DNA of 64,000 bases, taken from Nostoc carneum NIES-2107 (GTDB lineage Bacteria; Cyanobacteriota; Cyanobacteriia; Cyanobacteriales; Nostocaceae). Below the pieces are notes generated by a model. That model made no database searches. It saw only the letters and a program-made list of their open reading frames with translations, and was not told where the DNA came from. The stretch covers positions 1-64,000 of the forward strand of contig AP018182.1 of the NCBI GenBank assembly GCA_002368155.1, in the 5' to 3' direction. Positions 42,432 through 51,882 of the stretch are shown one piece after another (positions within the stretch are counted from its first letter, which is position 1; each line of letters begins with the position of its first letter). Made by a program: the position numbers and the translations under genes.

Positions 42432-42572
42432 TTATTTTATGAGATTAATAACCGTAAAATCATCTAAAAATTTTCTATTTTTAGTCACTATGTTTTTCAG
42501 TAAATCATTCAGTAAAAACTCAGACAAATTTGCTTGACAACTTCCAAGAATTAAATCAGTGGTTGATTTCAT
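42432..42572 (-). CDS. Possible small ORF after a long hairpin
   Basis: 46 residues (MKSTTDLILGSCQANLSEFL...), ATG 42570-42572, which immediately follows the palindrome 42573-42615. No Shine-Dalgarno. It may be a leader peptide upstream of the VirB2-like gene, or non-coding. The rest of 42312-42683 holds only the hairpin. Confidence 0.25.
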   Translation of the reverse strand: MKSTTDLILGSCQANLSEFLLNDLLKNIVTKNRKFLDDFTVINLIK

Positions 42573-42615
42573 AATGTTTGACCCCCGATATAAGCTATAT
42601 CGGGGGTCAAACATT
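42573..42615. repeat. 20-bp perfect palindrome with 3-nt loop
   Basis: Arms 42573-42592 (AATGTTTGACCCCCGATATA) and 42596-42615 are perfectly complementary with loop AGC. It lies between the DUF192 and VirB2-like genes. The long GC-rich core makes a very stable hairpin. No T-tract on the minus strand; plausible roles are RNA attenuator, replication or transfer origin element, or the trace of an inserted repeat. Confidence 0.8.
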
Positions 42616-42683
42616 GATATATGAGGTAGCGTAATTACGGTTGTTTACCGCTAGGTTGTTGTGATGGATCAACTCTCCGCCAA

Positions 42684-43292
42684 CTAATTCTGCGTTTTAT
42701 TTGTGTTGAAATCGAGTTGGAGTTTCTTGCCTACTTTGAGATTGAGGGTTTTGGTACTGTTAGCAGGTAGTTCAATAACCTGGTTAACAGGATAGACTGA
42801 ATCGTACTTAGGACAGGTTTTGGTTTTGCAAGGGGGAGCTGCTTCTACGATTGATTTTATAACTCCATCTTGGAGGAATATCATATCTAAAGGAATATAC
42901 GTATCCTTCATCCAAAGTTTAACTTTTTCAGGTTTATTGAGGACAAATAACATTCCGTGATTTTCAGGAATCGAATTACGAAATTTGAGTCCGTGGGCAT
43001 ATTCCTTTCTATCGTCTGCTAATTCGAGTTGAACTGTTTGATTGTTACTGGTAAAGGTTGCACCAATAGGTAAATACTGGGGCTGGCGAGTCCAAAAGTA
43101 TAGCGGTAGGGGTGATAGGGCAGCAGTAAAACCAGCAATTGGCCCAACAAATTTGATAAAGTTGATGAATTTGAAAAATAGGCTTTTTTCTGGATTTTGT
43201 GCTTGTTTAGTTTGAATGTTGGTTTGAGCAGTTTGTCTTGTGACTTCCATAGTTTTAGCTAAATAAAGTAATAGAGTGGTTAAAAATGGCAA
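42684..43292 (-). CDS. DUF192 family membrane-anchored protein
   Basis: 202 residues; the start may be Met15 (MEVTRQTAQ). A hydrophobic segment (IKFVGPIAGFTAALSPLPLYFW) anchors the N-terminus. The DUF192 domain follows: GATFTSNNQTVQLELADD, AHGLKFRNSIPENHGMLFVL, VKLWMKDTYIPLDMIFL, DSVYPVNQVIEL. DUF192 proteins are small periplasmic/extracytoplasmic beta-barrel-like proteins of unknown function. Here it sits next to the mating operon and downstream of the AAA+ gene, so it may stabilise the envelope complex. Confidence 0.8.
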   Translation of the reverse strand: MPFLTTLLLYLAKTMEVTRQTAQTNIQTKQAQNPEKSLFFKFINFIKFVGPIAGFTAALSPLPLYFWTRQPQYLPIGATFTSNNQTVQLELADDRKEYAHGLKFRNSIPENHGMLFVLNKPEKVKLWMKDTYIPLDMIFLQDGVIKSIVEAAPPCKTKTCPKYDSVYPVNQVIELPANSTKTLNLKVGKKLQLDFNTNKTQN

Positions 43293-43374
43293 GCATTATG
43301 AACAGTTGAAATGTTTTGGTTACATTTGCTTTTGTCCAAACATGATGAAACTTTGAATTGATTGATGAGGCGTG

Positions 43375-45012
43375 CTAGCTGAAAATATCAATGTTGCCAA
43401 CAGCAAACTTGCTTTCGTCGAGGGGACTACTAGGTAAAGCTTGTTGGTCAGCTTTGTTACGCATCGATTCGACTCTATCGGCTTCGCGGATGGCAAGCGG
43501 GTTAATCTGACGGCGTTCTTCTAGTAATGCCTCGATTGTTAGTTCAAGTGTGGAGAGTTGGCTTTCTGAGTAGGTATCTTCTGTTATGGTTTCGCAGAAT
43601 ATTGTACTAGCGGCGCGTTCTACAATTGTCTGGATTTCTGCACCTACACAGCGATTGGTGGCTTTTAGAATTCTGCGCCACTGTTCCTCGCTCCAGGGGT
43701 CGCCGCCATTGCGAAAGCGTTCGTCAAATCGAGCAGCGTGCAGTTTGAAGATACTATATCTTTCCCCATTATTGGGCAGGTCTACTTTAAATAAATAGTC
43801 AAACCGTCCAGCACGGGTGAGTTCGGGTGGCAGCCACTCCATGCGGTTAACTGACGCAATGACCAGTACATCTGACGTGCGCTCTTGCATCCACGTCAAC
43901 AGCTGACCAGCCAGCCGTTTGGCGAGGTCATCATCCCCGGCGAACCCTTTATCAAAGTCGTCGAAATACAAAATTACTTGGTTGAGCCTATCTGCCAGTC
44001 GCAACAAGTGTTTGAGTTTCATTTCTGCTTGGTTGCCAAAACTTCTAAAGTTGCCCCAATCGACCATAATCAGGGGAATACCCATATTCTGAGAACAGGC
44101 TTTTGCTGAGTGTGATTTTCCTGTCCCCGGTGGCCCCACAAGCATAATCCCTTTGGGTACGCGCAGATTGTATTGTTTGGCACGCGGCGTAAGCAATCGC
44201 TTGAACTTTTTGAATGACTGCTGCATGAGTTCTAACCCACCAAGTTCGACTTTTGGTGGAGGTAAGAATTCGATGTCATACAAGCGGTTGAGCAGTTGAA
44301 TTTTTTTTGATAGCAGAAGCTTGGCTATCTCACTGGAATTTCCTAAGTCATGATTTTTTCTGATATCGGTTAAGCAATAAATAATATCAGAAATATACAT
44401 ACCAGCACTAGCATTAGCAATTTCTAAATAGTCTTGTTCAGTATAAATTAAAGGAAATAAATTACTGCTAATTAAACTAGTAATTATTTCTTGTGTATCT
44501 GGTAATTCTTGGCTCCAAAGGGGGATTTCTGCTGCTATTTCGCTTGCTATCTCGGCATTGGCTCCTAGTAATATGGTAGTCTTATCGCTATTGTTTGTAT
44601 GAAATTTGAGATTAACTAGCGACGACTTAATCCATTCTGATAGAAGAATAAATTCAGTATCTTTAGTTATGTTTTCTTTTAACCAAGGAAAAATATTCTC
44701 AACGATTAGTACTCCACTGCCAGAATAAACCCTCCAAAAATTGAGTACTTGAAAATATTCTTCTGTATTTTGTTTTATGGAAGATTTATAGCCGTCAAAC
44801 TCTTGAAGAATAAGATTATTTTCGGTGCTAACGACTAATTCTTTAATACTGTCCTCGCTTAAATTCCATATATAGACTTTTTTACCTACTTGCTGACAGG
44901 AAGTAGTAATACGAATGAGGAAGCGGTGACGTTCTTGGAGGGGAGATTCACAGGCGATGATTGGATAATTGTCCGCAAGCAGGTCTTCTAGATACTCAAA
45001 GCTAGACTTCAT
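43375..45012 (-). CDS. Ycf46-like AAA+ ATPase
   Basis: I choose MKSSFEYLED (ATG at 45012); a longer start at 45042 exists. About 545 residues. The N-terminal 250 residues are Ycf46-like (ALQERHRFLIRI, LLSEWIKSSL). The AAA+ core has Walker A LVGPPGTGKSHSAKA, Walker B VILYFDDFDKGFAG, sensor VIASVNRMEWLPPELTRAGRFD. It probably remodels a protein complex. Relatives are widespread in cyanobacteria with poorly defined function. It is the most upstream gene of the leftward mating-region transcript, so it may be co-regulated with conjugation. Confidence 0.8.
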   Translation of the reverse strand: MKSSFEYLEDLLADNYPIIACESPLQERHRFLIRITTSCQQVGKKVYIWNLSEDSIKELVVSTENNLILQEFDGYKSSIKQNTEEYFQVLNFWRVYSGSGVLIVENIFPWLKENITKDTEFILLSEWIKSSLVNLKFHTNNSDKTTILLGANAEIASEIAAEIPLWSQELPDTQEIITSLISSNLFPLIYTEQDYLEIANASAGMYISDIIYCLTDIRKNHDLGNSSEIAKLLLSKKIQLLNRLYDIEFLPPPKVELGGLELMQQSFKKFKRLLTPRAKQYNLRVPKGIMLVGPPGTGKSHSAKACSQNMGIPLIMVDWGNFRSFGNQAEMKLKHLLRLADRLNQVILYFDDFDKGFAGDDDLAKRLAGQLLTWMQERTSDVLVIASVNRMEWLPPELTRAGRFDYLFKVDLPNNGERYSIFKLHAARFDERFRNGGDPWSEEQWRRILKATNRCVGAEIQTIVERAASTIFCETITEDTYSESQLSTLELTIEALLEERRQINPLAIREADRVESMRNKADQQALPSSPLDESKFAVGNIDIFS

Positions 45013-45211
45013 CTTAATTGCTTGTAGCGTAATCAGAAGCAATCTTATCTAGAAGAGATGCTGTACGATAACTGATAATTTTCTAATTTCTAAATCCAAA
45101 AAATTAGAAAAAAGTTGGTTTCTTTTCAGTATTTTGTTGATTGTGTAATGGTGTTGTGAATTTAGATAATTCCCAAGAGTTCTGATTTTCCAAGTTTTTC
45201 GATTTTCAGTT

Positions 45212-45790
45212 ATGGCCAAAACACCGGAATATCCAATCGTTGTTATTCCAGAGTTAGTTAAAGACAAAAAACAGTTTACCCCTTTAGTTTTTCCGTCTGG
45301 ACAAGGAGATGCACCAATTGGGGCAAGTGAGGGGCTGTTTGAAAATGTTCTCAAACATTATTTTGGTGAAATTGTTTCTCCTCAGCAGGTGATGTTTCCA
45401 CCAGGGCATCGACTACCGTTTACGGCTGATTTTCTTATGGTTGAACCAAATACTGGCTTACACATAGACTTGGAGGTTGATGAGCCTATCTCATTTGCGA
45501 CTGGCAAGCCCACTCACTGTATCGGCGAGGATGACTATAGAAATAAGTGTTTTGTCGATGCAAATTGGCTGGTTATCCGGTTTGCAGAAGAACAAGTTTC
45601 GTCTCAACCAGAACGCTGCGCTCGATTTATTGCTGGTGCGATCGCCCAACTGACAGATAATAATACTTATCGCCAGAAGCTACTTCATGTAGAGAAAGTT
45701 ACTCCTCTGCGCCAGTGGTCTGCACGTCAAGCTTCCAAATTAAAGAAAAGTGATTACCGTCAAGGCTATCTTGCCCAAAGGAAGAACTAA
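45212..45790 (+). CDS. Vsr/DUF559-like endonuclease-fold protein
   Basis: 192 residues. FTADFLMVEPNTGLHIDLEVDEP, then EDDYRNKCFVDANWLVIRFAEEQV, follows the ExD...R...GWxVIRFxxxQV pattern of DUF559/Vsr-like PD-(D/E)XK proteins. The Lys usually in the ExK position is not obvious, so catalysis is uncertain. It is on the plus strand, divergent from the AAA+ gene with about 200 bp between, so a divergent promoter region is likely there. Confidence 0.6.
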   Translation: MAKTPEYPIVVIPELVKDKKQFTPLVFPSGQGDAPIGASEGLFENVLKHYFGEIVSPQQVMFPPGHRLPFTADFLMVEPNTGLHIDLEVDEPISFATGKPTHCIGEDDYRNKCFVDANWLVIRFAEEQVSSQPERCARFIAGAIAQLTDNNTYRQKLLHVEKVTPLRQWSARQASKLKKSDYRQGYLAQRKN

Positions 45791-45968
45791 GGATGTGAAA
45801 AAGTATTTCGAGACAATTTGATGAGAGCCATTAGCATTCTTCAGCTTTGAAATTTATCAGCGAGGGTTTTGTATTGAGATAGTTGGTGGGGCGATCGCCA
45901 AGATCGTCGAATTGAGTTGTTATGCTGCGTTGCTGCTGAACATCAGATAACTTTTAGCATTTGAGAAC

Positions 45969-48900
45969 CTATAAATCAATGCCCTGTCCCATACCAAGCG
46001 GACGAGCAGGCATTGCTTCAATTGCGCCAAGTAATTCTAGAACTCGAGCGCGTACTAATGCAGCGTATTGTGGATTATTTCCAGCTATTCTAGTCGCCAA
46101 AAATACTATTGAACCCTTCCCATTGCCACGTAAGGTTGCTGGGTCAGTTGAGAGCGGCAAATATCCTCCCGATATTCGATTATGCTCACGAATTGAAGCA
46201 ATATGGATAACCATATCGGATTCCCCAAAAAGACGATCCCAATCTTGATTAGTAGATGCAGTTGCTGCATCTGTATTACTCAAATTTGTCCATCGTTGTT
46301 TATATTCAAGCACAACAGATTGTGTTCCATTGTAAGACTTAATGAAGCTAACCAAAGCCTCGTACGCAGAACGCCAAGTTAATTGGATTGGTCCCCGACC
46401 ACGGAACTTATAAAAATCGGCTTGTTGAATGAATTGTGTCTGAGTACTAAGTTCCGTAGTGATTAGATCGCGTGGGTAAACAACTCCTCCCCAACGTCGA
46501 TCATTACGAATGGTATTATCTGTAGGAGCAAGCTGACCGTGCTGTTGCAAGAAAATGGGATCTTGAAAATTTTGAAGTGCAGTACGGTTAGGTGAGCGAT
46601 TGTACGAAGCTTTAGGAATTCGAGTTCCATCTTGCCTGATGATTTCAAAAGCTTCAAAAGGGTAAGATAATCCAGGATGCGCGGTATTTCCTACCCTCTC
46701 AGCCAAGCGAAAAGCAAGGTTGCCTCCAGTTTCGTTGAGGAAGATTGCCATCAATGAAGCAAATTCCACTAACGTCGCATATCCAGAATCAAACAAGCTA
46801 GGAACAGCATTCCAAATTCCAGTGAAGCGAGATAACGTATCTGTGTCGTCAGCGATTGTAAGCCCCCTCCAGTTACCCCTTCCACCGACATAAGTTCTAA
46901 ACCATTGCACAAAGTTCAATCCTGTTACATCCATGAAATAATTCTGAATGTCGAAAGCATCGTAGAGAGCAACACTTGCTGCCTCACGTAGATACTTCTC
47001 GCTGGTAGGACGAGGTGAAAAGAGTTGTATGTTGTTGGGACGATCAGTGACTTGCTGGAAAAATGCTTCAGGTGTGAACCTTTCACGAGCAGCAGTTTCA
47101 TAGATATTTTGAGCTACTTCTGGTTTCATTAGACCGCGCTCTTGAGCACGCTCAAGAATGGGCTGCATATCATGCATGTCTTGTGCTGCATTTGATCGCT
47201 GGTCAGGGCGTAATCGTGGAGCTTCACCACTATTAATACTTGCATTGCTACTGCCCTTGCTTAATTCCCCACCATATTTTGACTGAATTTCTCTCGCTTT
47301 ATTAGCTGCTTCTGCAATGCTTATCGTATTATCAGAAAGCTTTTTGAGCAGATCGGCAACTTCTTGCTGTCCTGACATATCTCGGAAAATATTTGGAGTA
47401 CCCAACACTGTCAGAGCGGCAGCTAAACCAGTTGGATCAGGGGCAGCAGATGGATTAACGATGTTAACCAGTGACGATGGGAAAGCTGTAGGGGTTGCAT
47501 CTGTTTGTTGAGGCTGAGGTGTAATAGGCGTAGCAGGATTAATGCCTGGTGCCTCAAACGGAATTGGATGTTCTTCCCACTTCCAAAAGCGCGTATTATC
47601 GATTTCCTCAGAAATGTTACAATGACCCAGTTTTCCTTCAGCAAATACTCCGCGAGTAGGCAAGGTAGCCAGTTTTTCAGAATACTTTTTCAAACCTTCC
47701 AAATTAAGTGAAGGCAGTTCATTATTTGGAATTACAAATGGATAAGCAATATAACTACCGAAAGCCTCCAGTGGATAAGGCTCAACATGATCAATCAGTT
47801 TACTCGTAGCATCCCAATTAGCAGACTCAAATTTAGTATAAATTTCGCTTGGATCACGATTAAGTGCAATCAATCTGTGATAGTAAGATTTAAACTGATT
47901 TGTATGATTCCGTAGGAGTTCAATTGCAGCATTCTCATCTACTGAAAGACGTTGAGCAGGAGTAGGAGGAGCGGGGAGGGTAGGCAAGTCTGGACCAGGG
48001 AGATTTACTGTTACAGTCTGTCTCTTATCTCGGTCAACAAAGGTTAAAGCAGGACCTTCAAACTTACGAAGCTCCACGATGCTGCCAAACGTTCCAGTCC
48101 CCCTAAAACCAACTTGATTTAGTTGAAGATTATCATCACCACCAACCCAAATATCGAATCCAACAAGTTTTCCCCACTCAATACTTGTGGTTGGAAGGAG
48201 AGCAATTTCATAAGTGCCGTCATTATTAAAAAGTTCATCACTTTCGTTTAGGTTAGTATTATTCTTATACTTAAGCTCAATTGAAGTACCATCAGCCAAT
48301 CGAGCACTGACGAATACAGGATCTGATGTTTCTTCTTCGTCTACTTCAAATCTGAAGAGAAATGTTGTGAACGCATATTTGCGCGGATGTAAAGGTTCTA
48401 TCGGCTTAGCCTTTGGATTTACCAAATCATCCGTTTGCATAGCGCGGAGTTTGTCAAGTGCAGAAAATCCCAGCTTTAGTCGCGGATCAAGGAGATTATC
48501 TTCTAAAAATGGACGATATATTTGCAGGGTTTTATCATCAAACTCAGGCTGATCATACTTTACAAGTATTGCGGGACGTCTCCGCACCCATTCCACAACA
48601 ACCTTGAAGTGTCGCAATACCTCATAATAAAGAATAGTTAATGTATGGCTGTGATTATAGTTGGTGAAAGTTCGGGTTTGAATGCTTTCCTTTTCTTCCT
48701 GTCGAGATTGAATAACGACTGTACTGCTGAGTTCTCGTTGTGAGGAACTTGCTTGCGAGAAACTATCATTTAATCGCTGCACATTTTCAGCAATTAGATC
48801 ACGACTACCCTCACTCGTAGCAGTTGATCCACCTAAACTCCAAGCATTTCCAATAGCTACACCGATAGCTCCTGTACTACCCGAACCGCCAGCCGAAGTT

Positions 48901-49985
48901 GCTACTCCACCCATAAATGAGCTACCTCGCTGCAATTCTCGTAATCCTGCCTTGACAGTTTCAGAAATAGTGCGATCTCGATGAGTCTGGTGCAATATTT
49001 CTTCTGTCAATACAGTTTGTTCTGTTCTTTGAGTAGTACTTTCCCAAGACCAATCAATTACAGCTAACTTCACCGATTCACCTGGTGCTAGGGGTAGGCT
49101 GTAGAGAATCTCGCCTAGAGAATGCCCCAAAGAGTGCCATGTAACTCTATAGTCATCAATATATGCAAATTTGTAATCTGCTGGCAGCGAAACAGGTGAA
49201 GCACCTACTACACGAACAACTTGACGGATATTGAATTCTTGTAATGCTATTTGGGCTGGAAGTAAACGTTCACAGCCATTTTCGCCTACTAAAACTTCAG
49301 GATGAGCAGTAAAAGAACCTGGAGAGAAATACCAATCAATTAAGCTTGGCTTCTGCATTGATGGTAGATTCAGTATTCTCAGATCGTGAACTAGTGCAGG
49401 TTTCTCAATTGATAACTTGGCAAAAATTGCCTCTTCAGTAAATCGCCCCTGCTCAAGTACATCAAATCGCTCCCCTTCCTTGCCCATTGGGTAAACAAAA
49501 ATTGCATAGCTTCTTCGCACCCCATTTCCTTCTGAAGCTATCAAATTGCTATTTCTAGACCGAATTAGGCTAGAGACCTGTGTTAAGTCAAATGAAGCAT
49601 AGCCAACATGGTCTGTTGCTAAATAGCCTAAAGGATAGGAATAAATAGCTTTTCTTTCAGATGAGCGTACAGCCGCCGCACCAACTACAGAACTACTATC
49701 TTGGTAGAGTTGTATTAGCCCTTCTTGAGGATCATCTTGTCCTTCGCTAGTGTTTCCATCAACCAGATCAACTGTTGCACTGACTGAAGAACTGCTTTCG
49801 CCGCTTTCTTCTTGTTCTTCATTAGTACTCCCATCAACCAAGTAGATTCCGCCGCTTCCTGTAATCGTTTCCTCTACAATGCTAAGTTCCGCATAGATCG
49901 GCATACGCACTACAGGGCTGTGCGAATTTTTATCTAACACCAACACAGAAAGATGACTTTGTGTAACCTGGGTGACGGTCTGCAT
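45969..49985 (-). CDS. Very large protein with C-terminal GH19/lysozyme-like domain
   Basis: The start is ATG 49983-49985 (MQTVTQVTQS), 5 nt after a perfect AGGAGG; an ATG 24 nt upstream lacks this. 1,338 residues. N-terminal half: repeated DGSTNEEQ/DGNTSEGQ patches, and a block HSLGHSLGEILYSLPLAPGE followed by QRTEQTVLTEEILHQTHRD I cannot name. The C-terminal 280 residues contain FLNETGGNLAFRLAERVG and YKFRGRGPIQLTWRSAYEAL, the catalytic-Glu and RGRGPIQLTW motifs of family 19 chitinase/lysozyme-like hydrolases. No signal peptide, so export would need a non-Sec route. It may be a cell-wall-opening protein for conjugation or an effector. Confidence 0.65.
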   Translation of the reverse strand: MQTVTQVTQSHLSVLVLDKNSHSPVVRMPIYAELSIVEETITGSGGIYLVDGSTNEEQEESGESSSSVSATVDLVDGNTSEGQDDPQEGLIQLYQDSSSVVGAAAVRSSERKAIYSYPLGYLATDHVGYASFDLTQVSSLIRSRNSNLIASEGNGVRRSYAIFVYPMGKEGERFDVLEQGRFTEEAIFAKLSIEKPALVHDLRILNLPSMQKPSLIDWYFSPGSFTAHPEVLVGENGCERLLPAQIALQEFNIRQVVRVVGASPVSLPADYKFAYIDDYRVTWHSLGHSLGEILYSLPLAPGESVKLAVIDWSWESTTQRTEQTVLTEEILHQTHRDRTISETVKAGLRELQRGSSFMGGVATSAGGSGSTGAIGVAIGNAWSLGGSTATSEGSRDLIAENVQRLNDSFSQASSSQRELSSTVVIQSRQEEKESIQTRTFTNYNHSHTLTILYYEVLRHFKVVVEWVRRRPAILVKYDQPEFDDKTLQIYRPFLEDNLLDPRLKLGFSALDKLRAMQTDDLVNPKAKPIEPLHPRKYAFTTFLFRFEVDEEETSDPVFVSARLADGTSIELKYKNNTNLNESDELFNNDGTYEIALLPTTSIEWGKLVGFDIWVGGDDNLQLNQVGFRGTGTFGSIVELRKFEGPALTFVDRDKRQTVTVNLPGPDLPTLPAPPTPAQRLSVDENAAIELLRNHTNQFKSYYHRLIALNRDPSEIYTKFESANWDATSKLIDHVEPYPLEAFGSYIAYPFVIPNNELPSLNLEGLKKYSEKLATLPTRGVFAEGKLGHCNISEEIDNTRFWKWEEHPIPFEAPGINPATPITPQPQQTDATPTAFPSSLVNIVNPSAAPDPTGLAAALTVLGTPNIFRDMSGQQEVADLLKKLSDNTISIAEAANKAREIQSKYGGELSKGSSNASINSGEAPRLRPDQRSNAAQDMHDMQPILERAQERGLMKPEVAQNIYETAARERFTPEAFFQQVTDRPNNIQLFSPRPTSEKYLREAASVALYDAFDIQNYFMDVTGLNFVQWFRTYVGGRGNWRGLTIADDTDTLSRFTGIWNAVPSLFDSGYATLVEFASLMAIFLNETGGNLAFRLAERVGNTAHPGLSYPFEAFEIIRQDGTRIPKASYNRSPNRTALQNFQDPIFLQQHGQLAPTDNTIRNDRRWGGVVYPRDLITTELSTQTQFIQQADFYKFRGRGPIQLTWRSAYEALVSFIKSYNGTQSVVLEYKQRWTNLSNTDAATASTNQDWDRLFGESDMVIHIASIREHNRISGGYLPLSTDPATLRGNGKGSIVFLATRIAGNNPQYAALVRARVLELLGAIEAMPARPLGMGQGIDL

Positions 49986-50063
49986 AATCCTCCTGGGTTG
50001 AGTAGTCAATTTTTAGAAGGAGCTTTATACATAAATCATTGCAGCTACCTTCTTTCTGGATAA

Positions 50064-50614
50064 ATGGAAAACTTGTTTTTTAAACCTCTATTTTGGAATT
50101 ATACAAAATTTTTCCGTATATCCACCCTTTCCGGGATGATTATATGGAATTTTTCCGTCTATCCATTGATAGAAATTTATCGCCATCCTAAAGATATGAG
50201 GAGTAAGGAAATTGAAGAATTTTTAACATATCTTGCTGTAAATATAAAGTGTGGCTGCATCAACGCAGAACCGAGCACTTCATGCTGTTTTTTTTCCTCT
50301 ACAAAGAGGTATTAAAACAAGATTTAGATTTGAAAGTTGATGCGGTTCGTGCAAAGAAATGTAAATATTTATCAACCGTTTTGATAAAAGATGAAGGTTT
50401 AGCAATTATTGAAAAATTATCCGCCATACATCAACTTTTAATTAAGTTACTTTATGGCACAAGATTACGCATCGTCCCGATTGGAGTGCTATTGACATTG
50501 ATGGCAGATCCTACCTCATGGGGTGGTAAACGGAGCTTACACTATGTTGTAATTTATCATCTGTTATTTTTTACTAAACAAAGCATTTTAGAAAAAGTCA
50601 GACGTAAAGCTTAA
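50064..50614 (+). pseudogene. Broken integron-type tyrosine integrase
   Basis: Two overlapping plus-strand frames together give a degraded integrase. Frame one contains YRHPKDMRSKEIEEFLTYLAV; frame two contains FFLYKEVLKQDLDLKVDAV and EKLSAIHQLLIKLLYGTRLRI. These match, as I remember it, the N-terminal SAM-like part and the start of the catalytic domain of IntI/XerC-like recombinases (YRHPKDM..EIEAFLTHLAV, FLYKEVL, LLYGSGLR). At least one frameshift near 50250 and loss of the C-terminal HxxR...Y region make it inactive. Its presence hints at past integron-like cassette activity. Confidence 0.55.
50107..50165. repeat. Pair of 18-bp direct repeats near the integrase remnant
   Basis: AATTTTTCCGTATATCCA (50107-50124) and AATTTTTCCGTCTATCCA (50148-50165) match at 17 of 18 positions, 41 bp apart start to start, inside the 5' part of the integrase remnant. 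Could be a duplicated recombination site or a duplication in decayed DNA. Confidence 0.45.
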
Positions 50615-50642
50615 CCAGCAGTCAATAAGACTGCTGATTAAT

Positions 50643-51623
50643 TTACCAACTCCCCAACTTTTGATAAGTGTTAGTAACCCAGTTATAAATTATGACTCTG
50701 CGGTTTAATTTTGCTCCATCAGCGATGAAATTAGCTGTTCCTCCAGATTGCCCATCCCAGATAGCAATTATCATATCGTGGGCATTTTTTATTTGATTAA
50801 CTATCCATCGGTTACGAGCATTTAAACATTTAATTCCTCCAGCTTCTTGGTAAGGTAAGTTGGAAATAAATTTGATAGCGTCGCATTGGGATAACAGCCA
50901 ATGATACTTCTGCTTATCGAGATTACTCCATTTGGCATCTTGGTTAATGCAGTGTACGGCAGCAGTGAGGTTTATCTCAATAGGGTACTTATCTTTTAAG
51001 CCTAAGATTATCTCTACTGCTGCGGTATCAACCCCCAAAGCCATACCTGAATAGAACTGGATGCGTTTGTAACCCCACTCAAGGGCGCGATCGCAAGCAC
51101 GAACAATCATAGCTTCAAGTCGGTTACGCACCTGCTTCCATCCTTTCTCATCAAATTTTTTGTGACTGTTTCCTGTAAATGCTACTTTTAGAGTTGGTTT
51201 ATCTTCTATGAGGCAATCAACAAACTCCTGGGGCAACCAAATATTAGGAGGAAGATTGAAATTGCTAATCAGGGAAGCTATCTCTAGGTCGGTGTATCCT
51301 GCAAGGTTGCATCCAATCCTAGTTGTTAGGAATTCCAGTTCAGGATGAGTCTTTGCATATTCGACTAGTTTCTCAATTTGGGATTTGATTTGGGGAAGGG
51401 GGATTGACCGCATACCCTTATTTAGGTCTTTGGTCACGATCGCCCAGGATTGTCCTTGTCGTCCTTGGGGATTACCGTATTCTGCATTGCAGTACTGTCG
51501 CGCAAATAAAGCACTTCCAGCACCATGTCTTCCTTGTGTGTTGCTGCCAAATACAAAAATCTGGTTTTCTGCTAGTTTGGTAATTCTGTCAGGAATAATT
51601 TTGTAGGGATGATTATTTGACAT
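50643..51623 (-). CDS. Macro-like domain fused to SLOG/YpsA-like domain
   Basis: 326 residues. Residues 1-140 (NQIFVFGSNTQGRHGAGSALFA, GSWAIV-like GQSWAIVTKDL, GCNLAGYTDLEIASL) resemble phage-type macro-domain proteins, which bind ADP-ribose. Residues 145-320 (LKVAFTGNSHKKFDE, FYSGMALGVDTAAVEIIL, YQEAGGIKCLNARNRWIVNQ, DMIIAIWDGQSGGTANFI) form a DUF1273/YpsA-type SLOG Rossmann domain. Together they suggest sensing or processing of NAD/ADP-ribose derivatives. It parallels the NADAR-SLOG protein at 13352. Upstream (51624-51882) has no supportable gene. Confidence 0.7.
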   Translation of the reverse strand: MSNNHPYKIIPDRITKLAENQIFVFGSNTQGRHGAGSALFARQYCNAEYGNPQGRQGQSWAIVTKDLNKGMRSIPLPQIKSQIEKLVEYAKTHPELEFLTTRIGCNLAGYTDLEIASLISNFNLPPNIWLPQEFVDCLIEDKPTLKVAFTGNSHKKFDEKGWKQVRNRLEAMIVRACDRALEWGYKRIQFYSGMALGVDTAAVEIILGLKDKYPIEINLTAAVHCINQDAKWSNLDKQKYHWLLSQCDAIKFISNLPYQEAGGIKCLNARNRWIVNQIKNAHDMIIAIWDGQSGGTANFIADGAKLNRRVIIYNWVTNTYQKLGSW

Positions 51624-51882
51624 TTGGTTCTTTTACCCAAAAGAAAAGATTGGGATATCTGTGATTAAATTTTTTTACTTCTGCTTGAGCAGCAGTTAGG
51701 TTATCCCATAATTACATCTCTCCATAATCACCTCTTATCATTGCTTCTTGTCTAGAATTTGGATGATTGAAAATTAGAGGTGATGCGTCTTTACTAGAAT
51801 TTTTTCTTCGCCAACAAATACAATACTTGTCCATTTTATATAAACTGATAATAAAAGTAATTACTATCAGTTTATATTTTTA

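Noticed and set aside
45049-45354. Minus-strand 101-codon frame
   Set aside because: Antisense to the Vsr/DUF559-like gene, which has a clear motif set.
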